A stretch of DNA of 64,000 nucleotides from Bacillota bacterium (GCA_023443625.1 JAEZTQ010000071.1:1-64000); one strand, 5' to 3'. Numbered from the stretch's first letter, positions 7,232 through 16,061 are shown. The notes: a model not told the origin generated them from the sequence alone. Translations and numbers: made by a program.

Positions 7232-9040
7232 TTAAATCCTATGTGGATGAGTTTTAATATAATCCACAATTAATGTCGTGGTATCTTTTCTTTCAAATGT
7301 TTTTCGATCTGATAGAATTGAATCTATATTCCCCTTTTGACTCAGGCTTTTCTCAATAATTTCAACTGCTTTTTTTAAAACTTCATTTGTCTTATCATCA
7401 TCTAAAAGAACAACTTCAATAAGTTTACTGTTAGCTTCAGATTTTTTATCTATGGTCAAATTTATTTTTTCATTAGGACAACATAAATATTTTATAAGCA
7501 TTATAATATGCCATCTTGCACGTCTAAACTTCTTTCCGTCCTCTTGGTTTTGTACAAATCTTTCAACCTTATACCATGCTAAACCACTTACATAATATGA
7601 ATTCAGAAAAGCCATATGAGAATCTTCAAATAGTAATCCTCGTGTTTGTTTTTCAACTTTACCATATTGACCAGAAACTTCATGTGGCATATCAAAGAAC
7701 AATGCGGATGTCGCTTTAATTTGAAATGGTATGTTAATTATCTTAGCTTTAGGAATACTTTCATCTCTATATTGCTCTGTTCTTCTCTCATAATATAAAG
7801 GATATTTACTATCCTTAGACTTAGTAAAATAAAATTGTTCTAAAGCCTTTTGAATTGCTGACAGTGCCACTAACTGCTCTGGTTTAAGTGGCGTCTGACT
7901 ATTAGTAGCTTTGATTATCGAATTCTTTGTATCCTCATCTTCTGTAGCAATTAGTCTAATAGGTAAATAAATATCATTTGTGCCAGGAATGCTATCAAGG
8001 CACTCAAATATAACATTACTAGTTTGACATCCGTTTACAATCTGGTAGTTTGTTAACGTTAGCTCTTCTGAATTTATTGTAACGGAATCTGCAATTATTG
8101 TTATTCCATTATTTAAAAGCCCAAATAAATAGTTTTCATTACCTACTAATTGATTTTTCATACTTGAATTTACCTCAAGTTTTTCAGACGAACCTAAGTA
8201 ATATCTTATATTATCGTTAAAAATACCCTTTCTTAGTACTTTTTCTCCATTAATTACATCCGTCAATAACTTGGTGAACTCTTCGAGTTTTATTAATCCA
8301 TAATATCCATTTTTAATTTTATTATGGGTATCTTTGGGATAAGGAACTGGTTGTTTCGACAGCGTTACAGATATCTCCAAGCCAGAGGTGACTTTTTCTC
8401 TAAGCATCATTATCTCTTTTATTCCTAAAAACTCTGGCCTTTTTACTTCGCTAAAAAGACTCATTTCATTGAGGTCCCTAACACCCATCTCTACTGTAGA
8501 TGACAGATGTATATCCTTTAAATCTATTTCTTTTGGAGATAAACTGACAAATTTCATATTTAAAGTAGGTGCTTTTTTAAACCTTGAGCTTTTAGAGTAT
8601 ATATATTTAGCAACCTCCCATAGGCTGATAACTTCTGGAATCTCACATTTTGAAAAATTAAAAAATCTCCTAATACCAGTTAAATAGTCTGCAATTTCTG
8701 TTCGATCAAAACAGTCAGATGTTTTTGCTTGAGTGAAAATAAAATTGACTTCAAATTTTTTTAATCCCTCAATTACCGTATCAACATCTTCAACGCTAGT
8801 TACAACTCTATCAGCTATAAAAATTGCTATTCCATCTATTGCAAAAGCTGTTCCCGTCTCCATATCTTGATATGTAACACTGGGATCATTAGCGTATATT
8901 GACAGAACTAAGTCATTTACAAACTGTTCAAATACTGTATGTTGGTCTTTAGCTTTGCTTTTAGATATTTCATTTTCTGACACAAAATCTTCAATATAAG
9001 ATCGTATTACAGGGTGCGAAATATTAGTTGTTTTTGCCAT
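7232..9040 (-). CDS. AIPR-family (abortive infection phage resistance) protein with nuclease-like N-terminus
   Basis: Likely phage-defence effector or nuclease. The AIPR core is clear from LFGLLNNGITIIAD, NYQIVNGCQTSN and IIKATNSQTPLKPEQLVAL, with the family's spacing. The N-terminal 120 residues carry a PD-(D/E)xK-like pattern: Asp69 in FAIDGIAIF and Gln104-Ala-Lys106 in FIFTQAK, a QxK variant of the restriction-endonuclease fold. Full length (602 aa) and undamaged. The start is the ATG at 9040, after GAGGAGGGCAATT; an in-frame upstream ATG at 9091 lacks a site. It lies about 390 bp downstream of HerA on the same strand and has an upstream element very similar to that of the SIR2 gene, suggesting joint control. 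Defence function is inferred from family and context. Confidence 0.8.
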   Translation of the reverse strand: MAKTTNISHPVIRSYIEDFVSENEISKSKAKDQHTVFEQFVNDLVLSIYANDPSVTYQDMETGTAFAIDGIAIFIADRVVTSVEDVDTVIEGLKKFEVNFIFTQAKTSDCFDRTEIADYLTGIRRFFNFSKCEIPEVISLWEVAKYIYSKSSRFKKAPTLNMKFVSLSPKEIDLKDIHLSSTVEMGVRDLNEMSLFSEVKRPEFLGIKEIMMLREKVTSGLEISVTLSKQPVPYPKDTHNKIKNGYYGLIKLEEFTKLLTDVINGEKVLRKGIFNDNIRYYLGSSEKLEVNSSMKNQLVGNENYLFGLLNNGITIIADSVTINSEELTLTNYQIVNGCQTSNVIFECLDSIPGTNDIYLPIRLIATEDEDTKNSIIKATNSQTPLKPEQLVALSAIQKALEQFYFTKSKDSKYPLYYERRTEQYRDESIPKAKIINIPFQIKATSALFFDMPHEVSGQYGKVEKQTRGLLFEDSHMAFLNSYYVSGLAWYKVERFVQNQEDGKKFRRARWHIIMLIKYLCCPNEKINLTIDKKSEANSKLIEVVLLDDDKTNEVLKKAVEIIEKSLSQKGNIDSILSDRKTFERKDTTTLIVDYIKTHPHRI

Positions 9041-9083
9041 AATTGCCCTCCTCAAAAATTCTTCAGTTTTTATACTAAACCAA

Positions 9084-9129
9084 ATTCTCATTGGTATTAT
9101 CTGTATTTCAATTTCTTATATATAAAGCC
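9084..9129 (-). promoter_or_regulatory. Upstream element shared with the SIR2-HerA operon (copy at AIPR)
   Basis: On the minus strand, GGCTTTATATATAAGAAATTGAAATACAGATAAT closely matches the sequence upstream of SIR2 at 12198-12250. TATATA and GATAAT could serve as promoter boxes and GAAATTGAA as an operator core. The remaining part of the gap (9130-9433) shows no gene; a 23-codon open frame at its left end is too short to support. Confidence 0.5.
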
Positions 9130-9433
9130 GAACCAAGATAGTTTTGGATATCATCTGCCTTTGCGTGAATTCCCATATTGTTAATATCTAACACTCGTTT
9201 TTATTGAAACACAACGATTATCATTAAATCCTTTCTCATTATTTTATTAGCACCTTTTTTGCAATTGCAACTTTCATAATGATTTGATTTTTTGAAGTTA
9301 TATTCCAGATTACTTCATATTCTTCCTTTTAATAAGAACACAATTACAATACTGTAGTATCGTTATCTATTCTTATATTGATGACTGTTATGTACGTACT
9401 GATTAAATTCGCTGGTTAGTTAAACATTATTTA

Positions 9434-11146
9434 CTATTTTGTCTGTTTTCGTAATGCTTCTATTGCTTCGTCAATAGTATCATTAGAATCATCTTTAGAC
9501 CATACATCCCAAAATTTAATTGTATTACTATTTGGCTTTTTCTCGGGCTCTTTAACTTTTATTCTACTTGGCAATAAACTTGCATCACCTACAACTAGCG
9601 CTTCCCCAATATCCAAAACAGGTAATAACTCCGCAAAATTCCCAATACTGTCTGGCATTAATTTTTTAACTACACTTTGATCATCCACATTAGTAAGCCG
9701 CATTGCAATAAAATTGTTACTTTGACTAAGTACAGTTCGATTCACTTCAGATGGTCTTTGCGTAATGACAACTAACCCTACGCCATACTTTCTACCTTCT
9801 TTAGCGATTCTTTCAAAACTATTCAAGCTCGATATTTCGACACCCTGCTTTGCATCGTTAGGGATATATAAATGGGCTTCATCGCAGAATAAAGCTATAG
9901 GATTTATTTTGTCTTTATCAGTCCATTGCTGAACAGAAAATACAATACGTGCAATCAATGATACTATTAAAGGAAGTATATCAGAAGGAACCTCAGAAAA
10001 ATCTATAATTTTAACTCCCCCGCCATTACTTGTTGGGGTAACTAAAATTTTACATAATGCATTTATATAATTATATTCCAATAATTTATCTTCTTTTGAA
10101 AAGATGAAATTCAATCGTTTATCCTGAATTTTGGCTTCCAGTCTTTGAATAAATCTCGATAACTTTCCATTAAAATCTCCAGCTTTTGTAGTTCCTGCCT
10201 TTGCCCCTGGAACGATTTCATTATTTATTTCTTCAAGTTTATCTTTCAGTAAATTCATATCATAAGGAGTCGGACTATCAATTGTTATTATTTCAGATAA
10301 TTCCGTTTTATCTTTAGAAATTAAATACTCCTTTTTCTTTTCTAATACAGTTCTACTAAATATCATTGCTTGGTTGGGTGCATTATTATCACTTCTATCT
10401 AGCATCATGGATAGCATTTCTTCATATGTTAATAGCCAATAAGGTAAATGAATTATGCCTTCCCCCGTAGCATCTGATGGCCCTGCAATTTTAAAATGGT
10501 TAATTCCATCTCCTATAATAGGCTCATACTCACCATGTATATCAAAAACTAGTGCATTTGCTGATTTAAGTTTTGCTATTTGCTCAATTAATGTTGCTAC
10601 TGTATATGATTTTCCTGATCCAGTACTGCCTGCTATTACTGCGTGTCTTTGAAACAATTTATTTCCATCTAAATATGCTTTTGCTTCTCCATTTAAAACA
10701 TAGTTACCTATACATAATGGATTATCAACACTTGCATTAGAATTTGAAATAATACTCATAAAACCAGTAATTATATCTTTTGTCATAATAAAACAGTCTG
10801 CATCTATTTCTGGAACTGATTCTAGCGTACGTTTAAATACATTCTCATGCATCCCATCCTTTTCGAGAAAAGTTCCAATTAACGTCACCTTAATTATGTC
10901 ACTTGTCGCAATTTCTTCACCTTCGGCAAGATCACTATCATCACCATATTTCCGCATGATTTTATTAACTAACCCTATCAGCCATTGATTAAGTTTTGAA
11001 GATCGTAGAACAACCATATGATTGACCTGAACTTTAGACAACATGTCTGAGTTAATTACGTGAATTACAACCGTTGAAGTATCAACACTTTGAACTCTTC
11101 CGATTGGTTCTTTCCCCTCGAAATTGAATACTGCTTCATTTGCCAT
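9434..11146 (-). CDS. herA: HerA-family ATPase (DUF87) of a SIR2-HerA defence pair
   Basis: Hexameric DNA-translocating ATPase. N-terminal HAS-barrel (residues 1-110), Walker A GSTGSGKS (173-180), the HerA-typical FDIHGEY (201-207), Walker B with Asp422-Glu423 in ALFCDEAHLY, and the KEGRKYGVGLVVITQRP block (449-465), all intact in 570 residues. It follows SIR2 by 15 bp with its own GGGGGAG site, so the two are one transcript. SIR2-HerA pairs are a known phage-defence type in which the two proteins assemble into one complex and NAD depletion stops infection. The pairing here is directly visible; activity is inferred. Confidence 0.88.
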   Translation of the reverse strand: MANEAVFNFEGKEPIGRVQSVDTSTVVIHVINSDMLSKVQVNHMVVLRSSKLNQWLIGLVNKIMRKYGDDSDLAEGEEIATSDIIKVTLIGTFLEKDGMHENVFKRTLESVPEIDADCFIMTKDIITGFMSIISNSNASVDNPLCIGNYVLNGEAKAYLDGNKLFQRHAVIAGSTGSGKSYTVATLIEQIAKLKSANALVFDIHGEYEPIIGDGINHFKIAGPSDATGEGIIHLPYWLLTYEEMLSMMLDRSDNNAPNQAMIFSRTVLEKKKEYLISKDKTELSEIITIDSPTPYDMNLLKDKLEEINNEIVPGAKAGTTKAGDFNGKLSRFIQRLEAKIQDKRLNFIFSKEDKLLEYNYINALCKILVTPTSNGGGVKIIDFSEVPSDILPLIVSLIARIVFSVQQWTDKDKINPIALFCDEAHLYIPNDAKQGVEISSLNSFERIAKEGRKYGVGLVVITQRPSEVNRTVLSQSNNFIAMRLTNVDDQSVVKKLMPDSIGNFAELLPVLDIGEALVVGDASLLPSRIKVKEPEKKPNSNTIKFWDVWSKDDSNDTIDEAIEALRKQTK

Positions 11147-11161
11147 ATAAAACTCCCCCTT

Positions 11162-12151
11162 TTATATAATATTTAACAAGCCCTCAACCGTCCAATATGT
11201 ACCTTCAATTTGAAATCTTTCTTTGTTGATAAAAATGTCGCTTTTAGTTGAGTCACCCATATCTTCTTGAATAATAACATATTTACTGCTACTGTTAATG
11301 ATTAATCCGGCAGCAGCATCTGATAGCTGTTTTGTAACAACAACTATTGGCTTCCCATTTTTAATGCCTTCGATAATGTTACGCTGAATCTGACTATCAT
11401 TAAATCCATATCCTATGCAAAGAAAAGATTTTGCTTTTTCTACCAAATTATCTGCTTGATGCTTCATGTCAGCGCATTGACTAGTAAGCAGAGCACGATA
11501 TTTGTTTGCACCAGGCGTAATTATTTCCGGTATAAATCCACTTGGAATAGTGCGTTGTAATGGAATCGAATAGACATAATCATCCTTATCTTTAAACATA
11601 TCTAGTGACCCATGCACTTTTATCAGATTAACTATATTTCTACTTTTAATCTCTGAATTAGAAAACGATTTAAAATAATTCCCACTAAATCTTACATCTG
11701 TAGGTAGTTTAACTTGATCGCAAGCATATTCAATTACTCTATCATAATTGGTAGTAATTATGTTTACGCATTGAGGAGTTGGCGTATACATTTTATAAAT
11801 CAATTGAGATAACGGTAAAGTCTCTTTGTCGCTTAAGATTTTAGTTAATAAGTCAAGATCGGCATCACTTACTAATAACCAAGTTTGCATAATGATGTCA
11901 TCTATGATAGCATCCTTCAAGTTAATATCAGTTAATGCGCTTTCTAGATCTAAGCCTGTATTAATTCTAGTAATAAAGGTATCCCATCCAGAGTCTGAAA
12001 TGTATTTATCACCTAAAGCGGAAATTAAATGCTCCGCCAATTTGTTCATGCCTGGAATTCCATATGGTATGGTTCCCCCAGTTCCGATAAGCAGTAGTGG
12101 TTTATCTCCCGTATATTGCTGTACCATTTTGAAAAGCATATTTTTATCCAT
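11162..12151 (-). CDS. SIR2-like NADase, effector of the SIR2-HerA pair
   Basis: Sirtuin-fold protein likely to hydrolyse NAD when phage is sensed. Visible motifs: LLLIGTGGTIPYGIPGM (nucleotide loop, 20-36), TTNYD with catalytic-type Asn135, KVHGS with His180, and CIGYGFNDSQIQ (245-256), typical of the SIR2_2 group rather than of protein deacetylases; the zinc-binding cysteines of deacetylases are absent. The start is the ATG at 12151 after GGTGACGGAG; the frame is open upstream to 12190 without a site. It is the first gene of the SIR2-HerA transcript. The Asn/His pair predicts an active NADase. Confidence 0.85.
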   Translation of the reverse strand: MDKNMLFKMVQQYTGDKPLLLIGTGGTIPYGIPGMNKLAEHLISALGDKYISDSGWDTFITRINTGLDLESALTDINLKDAIIDDIIMQTWLLVSDADLDLLTKILSDKETLPLSQLIYKMYTPTPQCVNIITTNYDRVIEYACDQVKLPTDVRFSGNYFKSFSNSEIKSRNIVNLIKVHGSLDMFKDKDDYVYSIPLQRTIPSGFIPEIITPGANKYRALLTSQCADMKHQADNLVEKAKSFLCIGYGFNDSQIQRNIIEGIKNGKPIVVVTKQLSDAAAGLIINSSSKYVIIQEDMGDSTKSDIFINKERFQIEGTYWTVEGLLNII

Positions 12152-12197
12152 ATTAACTCCGTCACCTGACCCTTTTTCTTTCGTATACAAAACTCTG

Positions 12198-12250
12198 AAT
12201 TTTTCATTATTACTATTATCTATACTTCAATTTCGTATATAATAAAAGCC
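12198..12250 (-). promoter_or_regulatory. Upstream element shared with AIPR (copy at SIR2)
   Basis: On the minus strand, GGCTTTTATTATATACGAAATTGAAGTATAGATAAT aligns with 9084-9129 over about 45 bp with few changes and small gaps. It sits 47-100 bp upstream of the SIR2 start, where a promoter would be. To its left side in the window (12251-12510) there is no supportable gene, only a 29-codon open frame on the minus strand. Confidence 0.5.
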
Positions 12251-12510
12251 TCCCAATCCATATTCTACCATATTTGTTTACAAAATAAAACACATATATA
12301 CAACAATTAGTGGGTGTTTCGACAAATGTTTCATCTTTTTACTAAGTTTAAACTAGTTTTATATAATAATTAGAGCCATAAATTTGGCTACCAAAAGACG
12401 CCTTATGATTTTGCAATCAACCTTTTATACGTAAATAACCTACCATCAGGCGACCATGTCCTTGCCATCTGACAAATATTAATTAAGGACATACCGAATT
12501 TTCCTACGTA

Positions 12511-12530
12511 TTCGATTCCCGTTATCCGCT
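12511..12530 (+). repeat. att-type direct repeat of the tRNA-Gly 3' end
   Basis: Twenty bases identical to 5861-5880, in the same orientation, without the rest of the tRNA. Marks the far end of the island. Confidence 0.8.
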
Positions 12531-12534
12531 GTAA

Positions 12535-12580
12535 CAAAAAAAGGTAGCAGTGGCACTGATTGTGCTACTGCTACCTTTTT
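12535..12580 (+). terminator. Hairpin family copy 2, next to the att repeat
   Basis: AAAAAAGGTAGCAGTGGCAC pairs with GTGCTACTGCTACCTTTTT. It occupies the same position behind the att repeat as the tRNA terminator does behind the tRNA, and is followed by GTTATGTAATG and by GCGGGAAGAATAAAAAT (12603-12619), a truncated copy of the structured repeat. This was probably the original downstream sequence of the tRNA before island insertion. Confidence 0.65.
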
Positions 12581-12668
12581 GTTATGTAATGTTATAAGTG
12601 AGGCGGGAAGAATAAAAATACAAATCCTCTTGTGATTCATCATTTGGCATCTCCATACCTATTTTCAA

Positions 12669-13456
12669 TTACATCTTCCCTTTAATTATCTCCAATAATC
12701 CTTCATCCGCCGGCAACCAATCTACATTGTTTAAAGTATCTTATGGCACTGGTAGCAGAGAAATCAAGACCTACTGCATCGTAGCTCCAGTTATTTGCTT
12801 TATTATTTCTGTGAGGTTGGTATCATAAAACCATCCGGTTTTTTATATTCCTTCATAACTGTTGTTTGTTGTGGATAGAGGAAAAAGTCATTAATACATA
12901 GAGCTGTCCATGAAATGTTATGCTTCTTAAAGGAGGTTAACTGCATCGCTAGATACTCTTTATAAATATTGTCACCGGCATAGCCCGCCCCGGCTTCATG
13001 AGCGATGTAACCGATGTTATGTGCTTTTGCAAATTCGATATACGGTAATATCTGAGTGTTATAATACCAGTCAGAGTCGATCTTAATATTACTGGAAATA
13101 CTTAAGTCTCTGTCAATCGTGAGAACAAGGTTCCTATAGTCGGTTGGAAGATTAGCGAAGCTTGATGGTACCAAATGTACGGTATCTTTTCCCGGTATAT
13201 GAATTGTGATCTGATAGAGGGAAATCACTTCATCGTCATTCATATGATTGATAAATCGAAAGCTATCTGTACTTTCGGGTAATGTATCCGAATAGTAATT
13301 ATCTTTTGACTTCTCATGTTTTACGGCATCTTGTTGGTCTAAGATTATCTTTCCGGCTACTTCAAGGGCAAAATCGACAGGGTGATAATTATCTTTATGA
13401 AGATAAATTCTTATTTCGGTGCCCTTAGGCAGGGTTTCTTCAGAAATTTGTGTCAT
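12669..13456 (-). pseudogene. Broken GH5-like (TIM-barrel) glycosidase fragment
   Basis: The main frame (12803-13456, 217 codons) has no ribosome site. Its second half looks like the end of a GH5 barrel: IEFAKAHNIGYIAHEAG, then FKKHNISWTALCIND. Past its stop, protein-like sequence continues in other frames (NWSYDAVGLDFSATSAIRYF, then VDWLPADEGLLEIIKGKM and a stop at 12669), so at least two frameshifts are present. The N-terminal half (residues 1-120) is beta-rich and unrecognised. It is best called a decayed secreted or cytoplasmic glycosidase; the family is moderately supported. Confidence 0.5.
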
Positions 13457-13569
13457 TATATGGATTTTTAGGAATATGTTTGTATTTTATATTTTTTTGA
13501 TATAATATTAACTATAATTCATTCAATCTACTAAAGCATAATTAATATAATTCAGCAGGGGGATAATTC

Positions 13570-13902
13570 ATGAAAAAAGTATAGAAAAGTTTAATAGTAG
13601 CTCTGATGTTCGTTTCTCTCACAGCATGTAGTTCCAACAAATTAAAAGGTACCTACAAATTAGAAGAATCAGGAGTATTTGGCACTATTGTATCTGCTAG
13701 TGGCCTTATGGATTCCTTAACTTTTAAAGGCGATAAGGTAACTGTCAGTTCCAGTAGCGGTACATTATTTGTTGGTAAATATACGCTTGATGATTCAATC
13801 ATAACAATTATACCTATCCAGGGAGGATAAGGTATGTGAGGAACAGTATCTGATGATGAAAAGACCGTCTCAATATCAGCGTTTACTTTTACAAAAGAAT
13901 AG
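13570..13902 (+). pseudogene. Small lipoprotein gene with three in-frame stops
   Basis: A single frame of 111 codons from ATG to TAG, with a good upstream GGGGG site, is interrupted by TAG at codon 5, TAA after PIQGG and TGA three codons later. The protein would be a lipoprotein (LIVALMFVSLTACSS) followed by a short beta-rich domain (LKGTYKLEESGVFG, GTLFVGKYTLDD, VSISAFTFTKE), like many 100-residue lipoproteins. The frame is otherwise kept, which points to recent decay by point mutation. Confidence 0.7.
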
Positions 13903-14101
13903 AGGCGTGGAAGAATGTCTAACATTGATACGTTAATAAGTTATACCTAAAATAATATACACCTAGTTTTCTGACAAAAATTTATAAAAGGCATAAGTAT
14001 TTTGGATGTTTCCTATACACTGAAGGAGGCATCCATTTTGTTTTAGTCTGGATTCGCTTATTATAGTAGTCAATTTTTATGTATGTAATTATATAAGTGT
14101 A

Positions 14102-14188
14102 TCGGGAAGAATAAAGTGCGAACCCTTTGGTGAGCAACTTTTATTCTTCCTAAGCCTTGCCACGGGTTTGGGCAAGGCTTTTTCCCGT
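14102..14188 (+). repeat. Structured, RNA-like repeat element, copy 2
   Basis: The same three-helix layout as 5956-6043: CGGGAA/TTCCCG, GAATAAA/TTTATTC enclosing GAACCCTTTGGTGAG, and a perfect ten-pair AAGCCTTGCC/GGCAAGGCTT. The third helix differs from copy 1 at paired positions while staying paired. It ends in TTCCCGTTTATCCGCTTA, close to the tRNA 3' end. The rest of 13903-14410 shows only the hairpin that follows and one transposase-like fragment. Confidence 0.55.
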
Positions 14189-14199
14189 TTATCCGCTTA

Positions 14200-14251
14200 C
14201 ATGAAAATAAGGTACTACGCCTGGTTTTGGGTGTAGTACCTTATTTTCATG
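14200..14251. terminator. Perfect hairpin with A and T flanks
   Basis: CATGAAAATAAGGTACTACG pairs with CGTAGTACC-type sequence TGTAGTACCTTATTTTCATG. It stands behind the structured repeat, as in the other copies, and can act as a terminator in both directions. Confidence 0.6.
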
Positions 14252-14276
14252 TAACTGTGTAACATAGGGTATTTCT

Positions 14277-14360
14277 ATGCCTAGAAGAGGAAAGGTAAAA
14301 CCTGAAACAAAATCAGAATTAGTAGAACGCAGCAGCCTCTTGCAAAATAGGAAAGCTTAA
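14277..14360 (+). pseudogene. N-terminal fragment of an IS3-type transposase helper
   Basis: A 27-codon frame, MPRRGKVKPETKSELVE and a short tail, resembles the first residues of the helix-turn-helix protein of IS3-family elements. The remainder is missing. Weak because of the length. Confidence 0.3.
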
Positions 14361-14410
14361 GTTGCTTTTATTTGATGCTAACACGAATGTCTTGGAATTA
14401 CGTTTCCCGT

Positions 14411-14971
14411 CTAAAATAAATCCTTCAATCTTATTTTATATACTTCAAAATCCCACCTAGCTTCTTCATCAAATTGACTGTATTCATTCTCTTTCTGTTG
14501 CGTTGAATATTCATCTCGCAACCTGTGCTGCATTTCAGATGTATACCCCCCACGGGTTGCTCTTGTGAAGCGTTCTAAGCAAGTACTGCTTAAGTATTCC
14601 AAGTCTCCAAAACATATTGTTTCAAATTGCCTCTTCATAAAGGAAATCAGTTCCATATCCGTAAGCTCATCTAACGATTCATTTTTGTAGATATAGAAAA
14701 TTTCTTGTAATTCAGCCAGAGTATCTACATAATTATCTTGATTAATATATTGTGAGTCACAAAATGCATCAATGATCTCTGGAAGAATTCCCTGCCCAAA
14801 TTCTACTCTCTGATTCTCCTTCAAAGAATCTTTACGACATTTCGTCAATGCCTTAGCATCTTCTTCACTTAAAATGAGATTATATTTTTGTGTTTTATCA
14901 TTGCATGTAATTATCCTTTGAATTTCTTTCTTCTGCTGTTCTGCTAAGATAAGATCAAAAAAATCCTCCAC
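14411..14971 (-). CDS. DUF6323-like protein
   Basis: Function unknown. A soluble, acidic, helical protein with the family-like stretch LSEEDAKALTKCRKDSL followed by RVEFGQGILPEIIDAFCDS. I recognise it as DUF6323, a family found in Lachnospiraceae next to DUF6179, as here. The start is the GTG at 14971 with GGAGGTATC upstream. It lies 31 bp after the DUF6179-like gene, so the two form an operon and probably act together. Confidence 0.6.
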   Translation of the reverse strand: MEDFFDLILAEQQKKEIQRIITCNDKTQKYNLILSEEDAKALTKCRKDSLKENQRVEFGQGILPEIIDAFCDSQYINQDNYVDTLAELQEIFYIYKNESLDELTDMELISFMKRQFETICFGDLEYLSSTCLERFTRATRGGYTSEMQHRLRDEYSTQQKENEYSQFDEEARWDFEVYKIRLKDLF

Positions 14972-15002
14972 TATAAGATACCTCCATTTCTCACTTGATG
15001 AT

Positions 15003-15845
15003 TTATAGGACCACTACACATTTTAAGCGATTATACTCTGAAGCATTTTTTAACTCGACTGTAAAATCCTTTATATCCAATGTAAAATATTGACGCATTT
15101 CCTCGTTACCATCAAATTGTTGTACAATAAATTCATGAAGCAATTCAGCTAGCTTTTCTTCTAATTTATCTTTACCACAATCGGCAACAATAAACTGTAA
15201 TTGTTGATAATCCTCCTCAGTTGCAGCTTGATACATTCTCTTTCCTGTTAACATGCAGCCAAGTACATGTCGTAGAAGAATAAAACAGATATTATAGAAC
15301 ATCTTTGCATAATCAGGCTGATAAATAGATAGGATAGAGCGAACATAATCTTCTTGAAATTGACTGAGAAATCTTTGTTCCAATGATATATACTTAATAT
15401 ATTGGTCTATAATATCGATTCCTTCCCCTTCAAGATTATACCCTAGGACTGGATAGTCCATTGTTATTATTGTATTCTGGGGTGCAAAATCTATATCATA
15501 GTATCTAAAAAATCCAGGAAGCGCCTTGGTTACCGTATCCCAATAGTTCTCATTTCCGTAGGCATTAAAGTAAAGAATCATATCATTATATTGCTGCTGT
15601 GCTTTTATAACTTTTTGAACTACTTTATCGTACCCAAGTTGATATGCCATTTGAGCTGATATGGAATCCTTTGAATATAATTGAGTTACTTGGTCATCTG
15701 ACTCATATTCATTTATACAATACATTACTGCTTCCATTAATTGCCTTGCCACCTCATAAGTAACAGATGTACTATCTTTTGAAGTGTATCGTTCTACTAA
15801 TTTTGCTACAAGAGACAACAGCCCCTCTTTTTCATACTGCATCAT
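15003..15845 (-). CDS. DUF6179-like protein
   Basis: Function unknown; 280 residues, soluble, rich in aromatic residues and helix-forming stretches, no signal peptide. It resembles DUF6179 and its partnership with the DUF6323-like gene supports that. Two adjacent ATGs begin the frame; AAGGGTGAAG suits either. This pair is intact and lies just outside the decayed island. Confidence 0.6.
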   Translation of the reverse strand: MMQYEKEGLLSLVAKLVERYTSKDSTSVTYEVARQLMEAVMYCINEYESDDQVTQLYSKDSISAQMAYQLGYDKVVQKVIKAQQQYNDMILYFNAYGNENYWDTVTKALPGFFRYYDIDFAPQNTIITMDYPVLGYNLEGEGIDIIDQYIKYISLEQRFLSQFQEDYVRSILSIYQPDYAKMFYNICFILLRHVLGCMLTGKRMYQAATEEDYQQLQFIVADCGKDKLEEKLAELLHEFIVQQFDGNEEMRQYFTLDIKDFTVELKNASEYNRLKCVVVL

Positions 15846-16061
15846 CTAACTTCACCCTTTCATACCTTATTTCGATGAACAAGTATAACTCCTATTCCCA
15901 AATATCACTAGTCTTGAATTTTATTCAATTTTGTGGTAATATATTTGTAGAAAGAGGCGCTAATTATTATATTAGCTTCTCTTTTTTCATATTAAAAACA
16001 GTCATATCATGTAGTTATGTTGACGTTATCATTTTTATCAAAAATGGAAGTAAATAATTCT

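Larger units (their letters stand above)
5881..12530. mobile_element. Genomic island integrated at tRNA-Gly, carrying a defence cassette
   Basis: The 20-bp tRNA 3' end TTCGATTCCCGTTATCCGCT is directly repeated at 5861-5880 and 12511-12530, the pattern left by tyrosine-recombinase integration into a tRNA gene. Between the copies lie a structured repeat, a frameshifted HEPN-like gene, a decayed membrane gene and three intact defence-type genes. No integrase remains, so the island is probably immobile on its own. Further tRNA-end-like sequences (TTCCCGTTTATCCGCTTA at about 14182-14199, TTATCCGCC near 16062) suggest that several elements have accumulated at this site. Confidence 0.7.

Noticed and set aside
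12403..12492. 29-codon minus-strand frame between SIR2 and the att repeat
   Set aside because: Too short and without a ribosome site.
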